Shown: positions 24,301 through 34,197 of the stretch, in pieces
Position numbering within the stretch: the stretch's first letter is position 1
Layout of the letters: the number at the start of each line of letters is the position of its first letter
From: Sarcomyxa edulis
Taxonomy: Eukaryota > Basidiomycota > Agaricomycetes > Agaricales > Mycenaceae
Assembly: GCA_009761415.1 (NCBI GenBank)
Contig: QUOL01000005.1
Span: 930,001-994,000, forward strand
Direction of reading: 5' to 3'
Length of the DNA stretch: 64,000 nt
Position numbers and translations under genes: made by a program
Notes under the pieces: model-generated
Database searches by the model: none
Told to the model about the DNA's origin: nothing
Seen by the model: the letters and a program-made list of their open reading frames with translations, nothing else

Positions 24301-26380
24301 GATTCCTCCCCCACCTCCGCCAAAGGACAATATCAAGAGTCGAGAGGAGCTTATTATTCAGAAGAGGAGGGAGGCTAGAAGGATTGAAGAGGAGGAAAGC
24401 CTGGAATATACGCGACCTCCCTCTAGAGAATCGTCAGGTAGTGGTAAGAACCGCTTGACGGCAAATTCTAGTCGGCCATCTCGGAAACGGAGCATGAGTA
24501 CCAGCGACGCGGAGCATATCAGCGGAGCTCAGAAAAAGCGGGGAGCTATGATGAGAGGTGGGAGTGACGGGGATGGAGTGTTACTGGATGTTCCTATGGA
24601 AGTCCAGGAAGACCCGCTTGCAGACACTATCGAAAGAGAACTCAGGAAATTGGAAGGCTCTCACAAGAGCGTGAGTCGTCTTTTCATTTGTTTGTTTTTG
24701 TTGCCTGACAATCGTTCGTGCGTTATAGAAATACCACGTCCGAGAGCCTCAAGGTATCATATATGCCTCTTCGGATGCAGATCAAATTTCCCATATGGAC
24801 GGCGCCGGGGATGTCAATGCTGGGAAGGCGTGGAGGACTGTCAAAAGACCTTCGGACATGGTACGTGTAGTTATTACATGCTGTTTGGACATCGGCTTAT
24901 CGTTTCGAATTAGAACGAGTTTTCGAAACAGATCAAAGAGTATCGAGCTCAAGAGAGACCTGGGAAAGCTCATGGCAAGGTCTTCGTCAAAGGTATACAG
25001 ACGATTCTACAAATATCTGCACGCATATTGTACTGACGTTGTTGTCTACAGTCATGAGCGTCAAATGGATTGAACTTCCTCTTCCAGCGCAGCCTACCGC
25101 CCTGACCTGCACGCTTAATAACGGGATTCATTTCGTGACTACACCCGAAGTCCAGTTAGGCAAGGACTGCCTGATTGATCAAGAATTCGAACTGTAAGTG
25201 CATTTGTTCTACTCGTGTACTAAACAACTCTGACAAATCTCTGCCAGTATCGAACACAGCAAACTCGAGTTCACCTTGACTCTGAAAATCCGTAGAGATC
25301 CTCATATCATCTCTCAATACAAATCTATAGCACCAACACCATCTGTGCCTCCGCCAGTGGCGCAATCGTCTTCGAAAGGTGGCATGCGTGGTTTCTTTTC
25401 TTCATCCCCCAAGAAACCCAAAGATAAATCGTCCGCTCAAGCTCCACCTCCCCAAGCTCACAGGGAACTACCCAATAACCTCGCTCGTTACCTCAAACCG
25501 GACGGAACGCTTGCACGTTCATTTATAGCTTTCAAGGACATCGCTCCCCATTGTGACTCGCGGTCGCTTGAGACGATCTACCCATTAATTGGGCAGAAGA
25601 TCGAGGATGGGAACAAAGTCTCGACCTTGCAGGTTGGAGAGATTTTTTTGAAGATATTCAGATTGCCACCGTTGCCTGGCTTTACTCCAGATCAATTACC
25701 ACAAAGCTTGGATGAATGTCATCGGGGCATACGGCATGTCAAGTGGCACAAGGATACCTACTTTGAGGGTACTTTGACTCAGAATGGAGGCGACTGTAGC
25801 GTGAGTGCACTCTCTAATAGACACCATTGCCTTCGCGCTAAAGACATTTCCATCTAGTCTTGGCGTCGACGCCAACTTCGGGTCATAGGCTCCAACCTTG
25901 TCGCATTCAACGATGTCACTAAGAAAGCAACGGCTACTATCGACTTGAAGAAAGCCATTACCGTTGAGGACGACCAAGAAGTGCGCAAAACTATGCGAAG
26001 TCCAGCGTCGGGTATGACAGCTCGCAGCATCGACGAATATGACGGTCTCTATGGTGTAGATCGATCATTCCGTCTGATTTTCCCTCTCGGTCAAGAAATT
26101 GTCTTCTTTGCCGATACTGACGAAGAGAAGACCCAATGGTACGTGACATCTCATGTCATTTACTGTCGTTTTGTTGTCAACTAATCTATTAAACAGGCTT
26201 AAGGTCTTCCGTGCTCTTGTTGGCCATATACCCCCTCACCCGCTCTGGGGAGAGCTTCTCTGGCAGCGGCTGGAGGATATCAGGAAGCGCAATGAGTCGA
26301 TTTCTCCCTCTGCTGCTGGTCCCTCCCAAGCGTCTCCCAAATCTCCTATGCAAAACCTCTCGAAATATCAATCCCGCTAG
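21332..26380 (+). CDS. Bud4/anillin-like protein with C-terminal PH domain
   Basis: Eight exons join in frame (21332-22961, 23016-24670, 24729-24860, 24914-24992, 25052-25193, 25248-25800, 25858-26138, 26197-26380), giving 1,551 residues. The N-terminus SPLRDRLLSNALDPIK resembles the start of fungal Bud4 proteins. A long disordered Ser/Pro-rich region follows, with an acidic run near residue 340. After KEYRAQERPGKAHGKVFVKV comes the anillin-homology/C2-like part (VKWIELPLPAQPTALTCTL) and then a PH domain (RRQLRVIGSNLVAFND, YGVDRSFRLIFPLG, FFADTDEEKTQWLKVFRALV). The family anchors septins and marks bud or septum sites at the cortex. The ATG at 21332 is the first in frame, but the ATG at 21572 (MQQQPSPLRDRL) starts at the conserved part and may be the real start. 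Intron 1 (54 nt, 3n, no stop) would also read through. Confidence 0.82.
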
Positions 26381-26642
26381 ACGTCTATTCGCTTTTCTTG
26401 TGATCGCTATCCTTTTCCGTGTACGAACTTTATCTTGCTCCATAGCTTTTTCGTTTTTTTATTTCGTCTTTCGTTTTTCGCTACCGACTCCGACTGTTTT
26501 CGATGATACTCTATCCCGGCTCTTAAGTATCGTGTACTTCTTTTTTTGTTGCTAGTTATCTGCCTTTGTATATACGTCGCCAGTAGTCCACAGCATCGCT
26601 TTCCTCACGTGCGCTCAAATTTGTTCACTTGTTCTTCCATCC

Positions 26643-28017
26643 ATGACTGTCGTTAGAACAAGCCAATGTTTGGTGTGTGGCTCTATCAGTATGTCTAGAA
26701 CTTCTCTGCAGATAAGCAGTACGAAGATTGACTCTCAGCATCGTCAAACCAGATATCGATGAATATTTTCATCGTGAGCTGATCTTTCGATCTCAAATTT
26801 GAAAGTGCTCACTGCTGATCGCACATCCCTCGTTCATTCAGTCAACCATATCGTTCGCCCGGGTGAAACCATGGCTTCTACTGCTTATGAACGTCGGACT
26901 GGAGGCAAAGGCGCGAACCAGGCCGTAGCTGTAGCCAGAGCTGGAGGACGCGTCGTTCTGGACGGCCGTGTGGGTCGAGATGGCGAGAACGTCGTCAACG
27001 AAATCCATGACCATGGCGTGGATGTTTCTGGAGTCGAAGTCGTTGCTGCTAGTATCCTCGTCTTCTCGGAAGATCTCCGAATGGCTAAATTGATGAAATA
27101 GACACCAACGGGTCGTGCCCTCATTCAACTTGCCGAGGATGGAGAGAATAGTATAAGTAAGCCGCATGTCTCCATTTGTCTAGAGAGCAAGTGATTATTC
27201 AACTTTTTACTCGTCTTCAAGTTCTTTTTCCAGGTGCAAACTGCGCAGAACCCATCACTCCTCAATTCGGCCTTTTGTCCCAGTCAACGCATTTGATTCT
27301 TCAGAACGAAATTCCTTGGACGACTACTACAGCGTCCCTCAAATTGTCCCGCTTCAATGAAGACGATTCCATCCGACAGACTCCCATCACAGTCATATTC
27401 AACCCGTCCCCAGTTCCATCCATTCCTCAAATTGCATCCCTCAAATGGGAATATGTAGACTGGTTGATCGTAAACAAAGGAGAGGCTATCGATGTCTACA
27501 ATGCCTTACAGAAATCAACTGAATTGGATTCGGAGGTAGCAACCTCGAAAGCCGATCTTGTACATCTCGGTACAGATGTTTCGGTTCTGCTACCACTCCT
27601 GTCGACCCATCGTTTGTTTTCGAATCGAACAAACATTGTCTGCACCCTCGGCGCCGAGGGCGTCGTCCTGTATATGCCCAGAGACATGCTGCCGCCGATG
27701 TTGTTGCACGTCCCCGCCGCAAAGCTGGAAGGCAGCATACGAGATTCTACAGGGGCCGGTGATTGCTTCGCAGGGTACTTCGTTCAAGGTCTCATGGACC
27801 TGCACTCGCGTTCTAAGAGTCCGTTGGACGAAAACGATATGAAACAGACACTGCAGAGATGTGCCCAGGTCAGTGACGACTCATCAGATGTATCGTGTTT
27901 ATACCAATATTTGGATAGGCGGCTGGTATGTGTGTCGAAAGACACGGCACCATTGACAGTATTCCGACAAGTCGAGAAGTGGATGACAGGATGGCTGCCA
28001 GGTCTTACGGCCATTGA
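26643..28017 (+). CDS. RBK1: Ribokinase (PfkB family)
   Basis: Phosphorylates D-ribose to ribose 5-phosphate using ATP. Six exons are read (26643-26688, 26753-26773, 26842-27038, 27102-27156, 27222-27868, 27919-28017), giving 354 residues, close to the eukaryotic length. VCGSINIDEYFH and HIVRPGET form the substrate end; RRTGGKGANQAVAVARAGG is PfkB signature 1. TPTGRALIQLAEDGENSI and LFPGAN follow, and DSTGAGDCFAGYF is signature 2 with the catalytic Asp. It ends CVERHGTIDSIPTSREVDDR. The weak point is the join at 27038/27102: reading straight on meets a TAG just before ACACCAACG, and the only in-phase donor is a poor GTCGTT. Either that intron is spliced inefficiently or the gene is starting to decay. 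A second copy of its last exons sits at 30344. Confidence 0.83.
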
Positions 28018-28249
28018 TTTTTGCGTTAGTTCCATTACGCGTGTGTCCCATCTTCTTTGTTCTATACATTAGAACCGATTAAATGAATGATATACGACTT
28101 CTTGATACAGTGGTGCTTGTGAACCTCCGAGGGCCTTGCAATCAGAACAACTAGGGCAGTGGCACTCGGAACATACATCAATATTCTCATATTTTCTACA
28201 TGGTGATATCATGTGTTATGGAACGTCTTCCATTTCCCTCTGTTTATCA

Positions 28250-29227
28250 TCAACCTTTGGTCTTGTCGTCATTGATACCATTCAGGTAAGCCCAGATAAG
28301 AGAGAGGTGTTGGTTCGATGCTGGGGTATCGATTTCGAGGATCTTTGACCACTCATAATCAGTCATAAGTCTCAACTCACTGTCCGGTACAATCGGCTCC
28401 AGGTATCTGCTAGTCCTCGCCAGGACAAGAGCACCGATATTGATCTCGTCGCAGTCGTCATCATCGTCCGCTTCAGATTCGGCGTCGTATTCCACCTCCG
28501 AGTCGTCGTCATCTTGTTCCGCGTCCGTGTCTGTGCCCTCGTCTTCCTCTCCGTCTATGAATACGCCATCCTCATCAACCTCGTCAATCAAAGTTCCACG
28601 CCGAACAATCCTGTAGCACCAATAGATTCCGCTGCATGCAAACGTGAGTACCTGGTCTTGTCTTTTGTGCATTCGGAAGAGATGCACCGCTTGGTCGTCG
28701 ACCGCTACTTGGGCCGACCAAATGCGCTGAGCCACATCCTCATAAAAAGCTTCGTCCTGGATAGCTTTTCTCTTCGGGGGGCGTTTCTGCTCCGAAAGTG
28801 CGGGAATACCGAAGTACTGGAGCTTGTATCTCCGGGTTACGCCAAACTCTCGCAATCTGTATACGTAGCGGATGATAGAGAAATCTGGGAGGACGTATTT
28901 GGTGCGTGCCTGCGCCACGGTCGTGGCGATAGACTGTAAAGAACGATCTCCTGCGGCTTCGTCGTCGGTGTCGGTGTCCCCAGGAAGATACCACAACATA
29001 TGTTGTGGAATGATGCCGAGCTGTGCATTATCTGCGACAAGGTCATCGAGTATGCGCTCCCACAGTGCGTAGGTGTGATGTTCTAAATTTCGAGGGTTTG
29101 TACTGCGACTGTGCAGGAACTCTATTGCGAGGGCTGCTTTGATCTCATTGAGAGGGTTCAGTATGACTCCTGGGAGAGTGAAATCCGTGGTGTGGTAGGT
29201 GTCTATAGTTTCGTGGGAGGATGCCAT
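28250..29227 (-). CDS. Large unknown protein with acidic tail, copy A of duplicated pair
   Basis: Single-exon gene on the minus strand. The start is placed at the ATG at 29227 (MASSHETIDTYHTTDF) because copy B aligns from the same point (MSSSKKAKETYHTTTF); the ORF itself is open further up, to an ATG at 29317. It has two parts. The N-terminal part is a conserved globular region (PGVILNPLNEIKAALAIEFL, LGIIPQHMLWYLPGD, KYVLPDFSIIRYVYRL, AVDDQAVHLFRMHKRQDQVL). A strongly acidic Asp/Glu stretch follows, then a short conserved C-terminus (WSKILEIDTPASNQHLSLIW). No known domain is recognised, and there is no signal peptide or membrane span. It is divergently paired with the small gene at 29604 over a 376-bp promoter. 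The long conserved frame in two copies argues for function. Confidence 0.7.
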   Translation of the reverse strand: MASSHETIDTYHTTDFTLPGVILNPLNEIKAALAIEFLHSRSTNPRNLEHHTYALWERILDDLVADNAQLGIIPQHMLWYLPGDTDTDDEAAGDRSLQSIATTVAQARTKYVLPDFSIIRYVYRLREFGVTRRYKLQYFGIPALSEQKRPPKRKAIQDEAFYEDVAQRIWSAQVAVDDQAVHLFRMHKRQDQVLTFACSGIYWCYRIVRRGTLIDEVDEDGVFIDGEEDEGTDTDAEQDDDDSEVEYDAESEADDDDDCDEINIGALVLARTSRYLEPIVPDSELRLMTDYEWSKILEIDTPASNQHLSLIWAYLNGINDDKTKG

Positions 29228-29435
29228 AAGAGATGAAAGAGGAGTGATAAGTTGGTCTACCCCCAGTGCTATGACGGATGGCCTTTTAGAGTCTTGTAGA
29301 ACAATGGAAGTCCACACGCGTACACGGCCACCGAATCACAATTCATGCCACTGACCCTTACTAATCTGGACTGAAGTGTGGACGGTGGCTCCGAACGACG
29401 CGTCGTGTCCATAAATCATGTGACATACGTTTATG

Positions 29436-29456
29436 CCACTGTGATTGTCACAGTGG
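29436..29456. promoter_or_regulatory. Perfect inverted repeat in bidirectional promoter A
   Basis: CCACTGTGA, then a 3-nt spacer (TTG), then TCACAGTGG. It lies about midway between the divergent starts of large copy A and small copy 1. A nearly identical palindrome sits in the same place in the second pair, so it is a likely binding site for a dimeric regulator. Confidence 0.6.
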
Positions 29457-29603
29457 ATCTGTCACAAGTTGAACTTGGCCCGCCACTTTGCCGCCACTCG
29501 GCTTAAGTATTTGAACTGTCCGCGATCACTCTTGATCTCTCTTTCTTTCCACCATCAACTCAAAGCCATATCCAAACTAACTCAAGCTCAAATCTCAATC
29601 ACT

Positions 29604-30024
29604 ATGTGTGTTGATCTGTCTCAGCTTTAGTGCACTAGATCTGATAATCTCTCACAGGCAAACCAAACAGGTTTCTGTGCTAGCCTCTTATCCTCTTGCA
29701 AGACGGCAACGCGCTAAGATCTACGGATACAAAATCTCCAAAGAGTTCCTCGTCGAGTTTGCAAAAGCCCATGACCTATATCATCCCGATAATATTCCTG
29801 GATCCCAATATAAGGCTCTCCGCAAGATACTGCATGACTGTCGAATCAAAACTTTCAACACATGTCGCGAACGCGGGGTGCGTCCATCTCCAATCTGCTT
29901 GTGCATCGGCCACAACAGCACACAGAAAGGCTTGGATATGGCTACGCCAGAGAAGATTGAACGGGTGAAACGGGTCCTGGGAGTCACGGAGGACCCTGTC
30001 TGGCTCATACCCGACACCAATTGA
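29604..30024 (+). CDS. Small unknown protein, copy 1 (122 aa)
   Basis: Exon 1 appears to contribute only the AT of the start codon (29604-29605); the G is the first base of exon 2 (29658-30024, 367 nt). The intron is GTGTGT...CTCACAG. The protein reads MQTKQVSVLASYPLARRQRA, then KIYGYKISKEFLVEFAKAHD, a Cys-containing stretch (CREROV-like CRERGVRPSPICLCIGHN), and ends KRVLGVTEDPVWLIPDTN. The alternative, a much longer 5-prime exon, has no upstream ATG in frame. In copy 2 the same intron follows a normal start (MSTNTMTM). No domain is recognised, and there is no signal peptide. It is divergently paired with large copy A. Confidence 0.65.
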
Positions 30025-30343
30025 CGAGCCGCTATCTGGTGATTGATTCTTTATGATTCGTGTCTATCTCTTCTAATTGTGCTGACTACTTATTTCTAGA
30101 CTTTGAAGTATCTGGATCGCCCACCTCTTGTATTTCCGACAGTCTATATACCTTTTTTCAATCAATATCTCAGCCCATCGTCCATTTGTTTTTGGTGGCC
30201 GTTCGTGGGCGTCCTTCGTTGCGAACGAGATCACTCGAAACAATACTTTTGCTTTCCTTCAACCATACGACATGCTGATTTTTGTCTTCAACATTCCAAA
30301 ATTTACGGGTGTCTCTAACAATTATTACGATATACGAAACTTA

Positions 30344-30634
30344 TGGAAGGCAGCATAAGAGACTCTACAGGGGCCGGTGATTGCTTCGCCGGGTACTTTG
30401 GCCAAGGTCTTATGGACCTACACTCGCGTTCGAAGAGTCCAGTAACCGAGACCGATATGGAGCAAATACTGGAGAGATGTGTCCAGGTCGGTGTCGACTT
30501 GTCAAATGTGTATCATGCTTGTCTCACTCTTTGTATAGGCGGCTGCTATGTGTGTCGAAAGACACGGCACCATCGATAGTATCCCGAAAGGTCAAGAAGT
30601 GGACGACAGGATGGATATAGCTGCCAGATCTTAG
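30344..30634 (+). pseudogene. 3-prime fragment of ribokinase carried in a tandem duplication
   Basis: Nearly identical to the ribokinase gene from 27728 to its end. It holds GSIRDSTGAGDCFAGYFGQG, the last intron (GTCGGT...TATAG at about 30538) and the final exon CVERHGTIDSIPKGQEVDDR. It lacks the first two thirds of the kinase, so it cannot be active. Its C-terminal exon reads AAAMC, where the intact gene has AAGMC. Confidence 0.85.
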
Positions 30635-30935
30635 TGACTTCAGTCATTTATTTCATTAGTAAACGTGTGTCCCATCTTCTACTTTCTATATTGCTCACAT
30701 GACGCGTGACGATCTAATATTTACTATGTACATCGTTCAAGCTTGTAGGCGCCTGTCCTGATGGGCCTCGAATTCAAACAGACGCAAAGACGCAAATATA
30801 CATATGGTACCTCACTCAAGTGGCATTCGAGTGGCACTACAATAATATTCGAGATATAGATTTCGGTGACATATTGCTTCTTTTCTACATATAGTGATCA
30901 CATGTATCATTACCTCTTCCATTTCTATCCAGTCA
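30635..30935. other. Duplicated 3-prime intergenic of the pair
   Basis: This is diverged from the stretch 28018-28249 between the ribokinase and large copy A; shared words such as CATATTTTCTACAT/CATATTGCTTCTTTTCTACAT and TCTTCCATTTC mark it as part of the duplicated block. Confidence 0.5.
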
Positions 30936-31907
30936 TCAGCCCATCGTCCTGTCATCATTGATGTCATTGAGGTAAGCCCAGATAAGGGAGAAGTGCTGGT
31001 TTGATGCCGGGGTATTGATTTCGAGGATCTTCGACCACCCAGTCGGAAGCTTTAACTCGCCATCCGGTACAATTGGTTCCAGGTGTCGGCTAGGTGTCGC
31101 TAGGACAAGGGCACTGATATTCACCTCGTCGTCCTCGTCTCCGTCTTCTGCCTCTGACTCGGTGTCGTATTCCACCTCGGGATCGTCGCCATCCTTAGTC
31201 GCTTTCGGGTCCTCGTCTTCCTCTCGATCTATGAATTCGTCGTCACCCTCGTCACCCATGTCAATCAAAGTTTCACGCCGAACAACTCTATAGCACCAAT
31301 ACGTCCCACTGCATGCAAAAGTGAGTACCTGTTCTTGTTTCTTGTGCATCCGGAAGAGGTGAACCGCTTGATCGTCGACCTCCACTTTAGCCATCCAGAC
31401 GCGTCGTACAACACCTCGGTAGAATTTGTCGTCGCGAATGACGCTTCTCTTCGGGGGGCGTTTCTGCTCCGAAAGTGCGGGAACACCGAAATACTGGATC
31501 TTGTATTTGCGGGGAACTCCAAGCTGTTTCAGTCTGTATACGTAGCGGATAATAGCGAAGTCTGGGAGGACGTATTTGGTGCGTGCCTGAGCTACTGTTG
31601 CGGCGATAGACTCCAGAGATCGATCTCCTGCGGCTTCGTCGTCGTCGTCGTCGGTGTCCCAGGGAAGATACCACAACATATGCTGTGGTACTATTCCGAG
31701 CTGTGCATTATCTGCTACAAGGTCTTCGAACATACGCTCCCATATCGAGTAAGTGTGATGTTCCAAGTTCCGAGGGTTTGTACTTCGACTGTGGAGAAAC
31801 TCTATCGCGAGGTCTACTTTGATTTCATTGAGAGGGTTCAATATGACTCCAGGGAGGGTGAATGTCGTAGTGTGGTAGGTTTCTTTGGCTTTCTTGGAAG
31901 ATGACAT
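30936..31907 (-). CDS. Large unknown protein with acidic tail, copy B of duplicated pair
   Basis: Single-exon paralogue of the gene at 28250. The frame is open from an ATG at 31952, but alignment with copy A favours the ATG at 31907 (MSSSKKAKETYHTTTFTLPG). The same blocks occur in the same order (NPLNEIKVDLAIEFLHSRST, LGIVPQHMLWYLPWD, KYVLPDFAIIRYVYRL, VDDQAVHLFRMHKKQEQVLT), then an acidic Asp/Glu/Lys stretch of different length and sequence, then a conserved end (ILEINTPASNQHFSLIWAYL). The core is strongly conserved while the acidic linker has drifted, which suggests selection on the protein after duplication. The function is unknown. Confidence 0.7.
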   Translation of the reverse strand: MSSSKKAKETYHTTTFTLPGVILNPLNEIKVDLAIEFLHSRSTNPRNLEHHTYSIWERMFEDLVADNAQLGIVPQHMLWYLPWDTDDDDDEAAGDRSLESIAATVAQARTKYVLPDFAIIRYVYRLKQLGVPRKYKIQYFGVPALSEQKRPPKRSVIRDDKFYRGVVRRVWMAKVEVDDQAVHLFRMHKKQEQVLTFACSGTYWCYRVVRRETLIDMGDEGDDEFIDREEDEDPKATKDGDDPEVEYDTESEAEDGDEDDEVNISALVLATPSRHLEPIVPDGELKLPTGWSKILEINTPASNQHFSLIWAYLNDINDDRTMG

Positions 31908-32263
31908 GGATATGAGAGTGAGGTGATGAGTGGCTGCCAGTGTTGTATCCAATTTGCTCTAAAAGACTTGTAGAACAATGGGATGCCTCACGTGTGCGCG
32001 GCCACCGATGTGCATACCGTGCCACCTTACTAATGTGGACTGAACGTGATCTCGTCACACTTGAGCTCAGTGGCTCGAGCGACGCGACGCGACGCTCGAT
32101 CACGTGACAGCAGTGAACTCGATTGTAATCTTATATCGTTCTGACGGTATTAAAAGAAGTAACTGTGATACTTGTATGAAGAGTCTAAATAGCTGATCAC
32201 TGGTGAAAAATCGTTTGAGCGTGAGCAATTTGAACACGTCGCGTCACAGCGTGCCACTGGCAT

Positions 32264-32282
32264 CACTGTGACAGTCACAGTG
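32264..32282. promoter_or_regulatory. Perfect inverted repeat in bidirectional promoter B
   Basis: CACTGTGAC, a single A, then GTCACAGTG. It is the counterpart of the palindrome at 29436 and lies in the 484-bp gap between large copy B and small copy 2. The arms match the first site except for the outermost base and spacer. Confidence 0.6.
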
Positions 32283-32391
32283 GAACTGTTCAACGGTTGA
32301 ACTTGATCCGGCCCTCCTTTGTTCCGAATCTAAACAACTGTCGCGGCCTAGTTCTTTCTCTCATCATCTCGACACTACCAACTCGACGACT

Positions 32392-32833
32392 ATGTCCACA
32401 AACACGATGACTATGTAATGTCTATCCATCTTTGCCTCGGTCTGCTGTCACTGATCGTCTTTATAGGAAAACCAAACAGGTTTCTGTGCTAGCCTCTCAT
32501 CCTGTGGCAAGCCGACATCGCGCCAGAATATACGGATACAAGATCTCTGACGATTTCCTCCTCGAATTTGCAAAAACTCATGATTTGTACAATCCCGCCG
32601 ACCCCTCCGAGTCCCAATACGAAGCTCTCCGCAAAATATTATATGACTGCAAAATCAGAAATTTCAATACCTGTCGAGAACGCGGGGCAGCGGTACCTCC
32701 GATATGCTTGTGCATCGGTCACAACGGCACGCAAAAAGGCTTGGATATGGCTACGCCGGAAAAGATCGAAAGAGTGAAGCGGGTTTTGGGAGTTACGGAG
32801 GACCCTGTCTGGCTCGTCCCAGACACCAATTGA
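32392..32833 (+). CDS. Small unknown protein, copy 2 (129 aa)
   Basis: Two exons: 32392-32414 (MSTNTMT plus AT) and 32467-32833, joined AT|GTAATG...TTATAG|G. Exon 2 is exactly 367 nt, as in copies 1 and 3. It reads KTKQVSVLASHPVASRHRAR, IYGYKISDDFLLEFAKTHDL, CRERGAAVPPICLCIGHNGT and ends VTEDPVWLVPDTN. It keeps a conventional ATG in exon 1, which helps define the other copies. No domain is recognised. Confidence 0.7.
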
Positions 32834-33307
32834 CCACCGTCTGGTAATTTGTGATCTATGCTTCATTGTGTTCCTTTCTTCTCATTTTTTGTTTGTTCAG
32901 GCGCTTTAGAAATGTACAAAAGATGACATCTTTTCGTTCATTCCATGTTCCTGTACCACATCGAATTCTATACCTCTTCCAATGCAGAATCCCCATTGTC
33001 TGTACATTCTTGGTGGCATCTCTCCCAGTCTTTCATAGGTACCTTCTGAGACAACGTTTACTCTGAATGATATCATTCGAACCTTTCTCGGTCATCATTG
33101 ACTTCAATTTTACCTCTTATAGTCATGGTATACCAGATTACGTTGAACGCGCTTTCAGTTGTCCCAACAAATCAACACAGGAACTCAAAGTGAGTGCCAC
33201 AAAGTGTATATGAGCTCCGAGTCGAATGCACTTGTAGATAACTGTCGCGAACCATCAACTCAAGGCCACAGACAACTCCATCCAAACTTGAGACTCCAAC
33301 GTTTACC

Positions 33308-33728
33308 ATGTGTGTTGATCTGTCTCAGCTTCAGTGCGCTAGATCTGATAATCTTTCACAGGCAAACCAAACAGGTTTCTGTGCTAGCCTCTTATCCTCT
33401 TGCAAGACGACAACGCGCTAGGATCTACGGATACAAAATCTCAATGGAGTTCCTCCTCGAATTCGCAAAAGCCAATGACCTATATCGTCCCGATAATATT
33501 CCTGAATCCCAATACGAAGCTCTCCGCAAGATACTGCGTGACTGTCGAATCAAAACTTTCAACATATGTCGCGAACGCGGGGTGCGTCCGTCTCCAATCT
33601 GCTTGTGCATCGGCCACAACAGCACACAGAAAGGCTTGGATATGGCTACGCCGGAGAAAATCGAACGAGTGAAACGGGTTCTGGGAGTCACGGAGGACCC
33701 TGTCTGGCTTATTCCAGACACTAATTGA
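33308..33728 (+). CDS. Small unknown protein, copy 3 (122 aa)
   Basis: Third copy of the small gene, without a neighbouring large gene. As in copy 1, exon 1 gives only AT (33308-33309) before GTGTGTTGATC; exon 2 is 33362-33728. It is nearly identical to copy 1 in both the intron and coding sequence, so it derives from copy 1 rather than copy 2. The promoter palindrome found in front of the other copies is missing here. A longer frame starting at 33159 reads through the intron, but the splice sites are conserved and that version is less likely. It may be silent or under different control. Confidence 0.6.
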
Positions 33729-34197
33729 TAGGTGATTGATTCCTTACGATGTATTCTGTTTTCCAACCAACATCCCAACCTTTTGTCCTCAGTGGCACTC
33801 GTGGGCGTCCTTCGCTTGTAAATCGCTTTGCTTTTCCTTCTATCCTGTAGTACAACAGTCATGACAATTCACATTCAACCAGTTCGAAGTGCGTGTCACA
33901 ATTCTCAAGTCCAACAGCTGGCAGGCCGTTCCAAGATACGGCTCGTTCCAGCGACTGAGTAGACGAGTACCACTCGAGTGTGTTATCGGTCCCTGTAGTT
34001 GAGATTCAGAGCAGGATGTGGCCTGACTAACGATGACCAAGTTCCTGGCGTCTGACTGCAGCTGTGGCATGAAACACGACCGTCACGGAAATGTGATGTG
34101 ATTTGTCCCAAGAAAGTAGTGGTCAAAAAGTAACGTAATTCAATAAGTATAAAGGGAGCCTACAGCAACTAGTTTTGGCGTCTAGTTCCTAAATCCA
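33729..34197. other. Intergenic after small copy 3
   Basis: The first 120 bases (for example GTGGGCGTCCTTCG) match the sequence after small copy 1 at about 30200, so this is duplicated 3-prime flank. The rest leads to the TRP1 stop with nothing recognisable. Confidence 0.4.

Noticed and set aside
33159..33728. Longer small-gene copy 3 beginning at 33159
   Set aside because: It needs the 52-nt intron to be translated; the same splice sites are conserved in copy 1, where the read-through frame differs, and exon 2 has the same 367-nt length in all copies.
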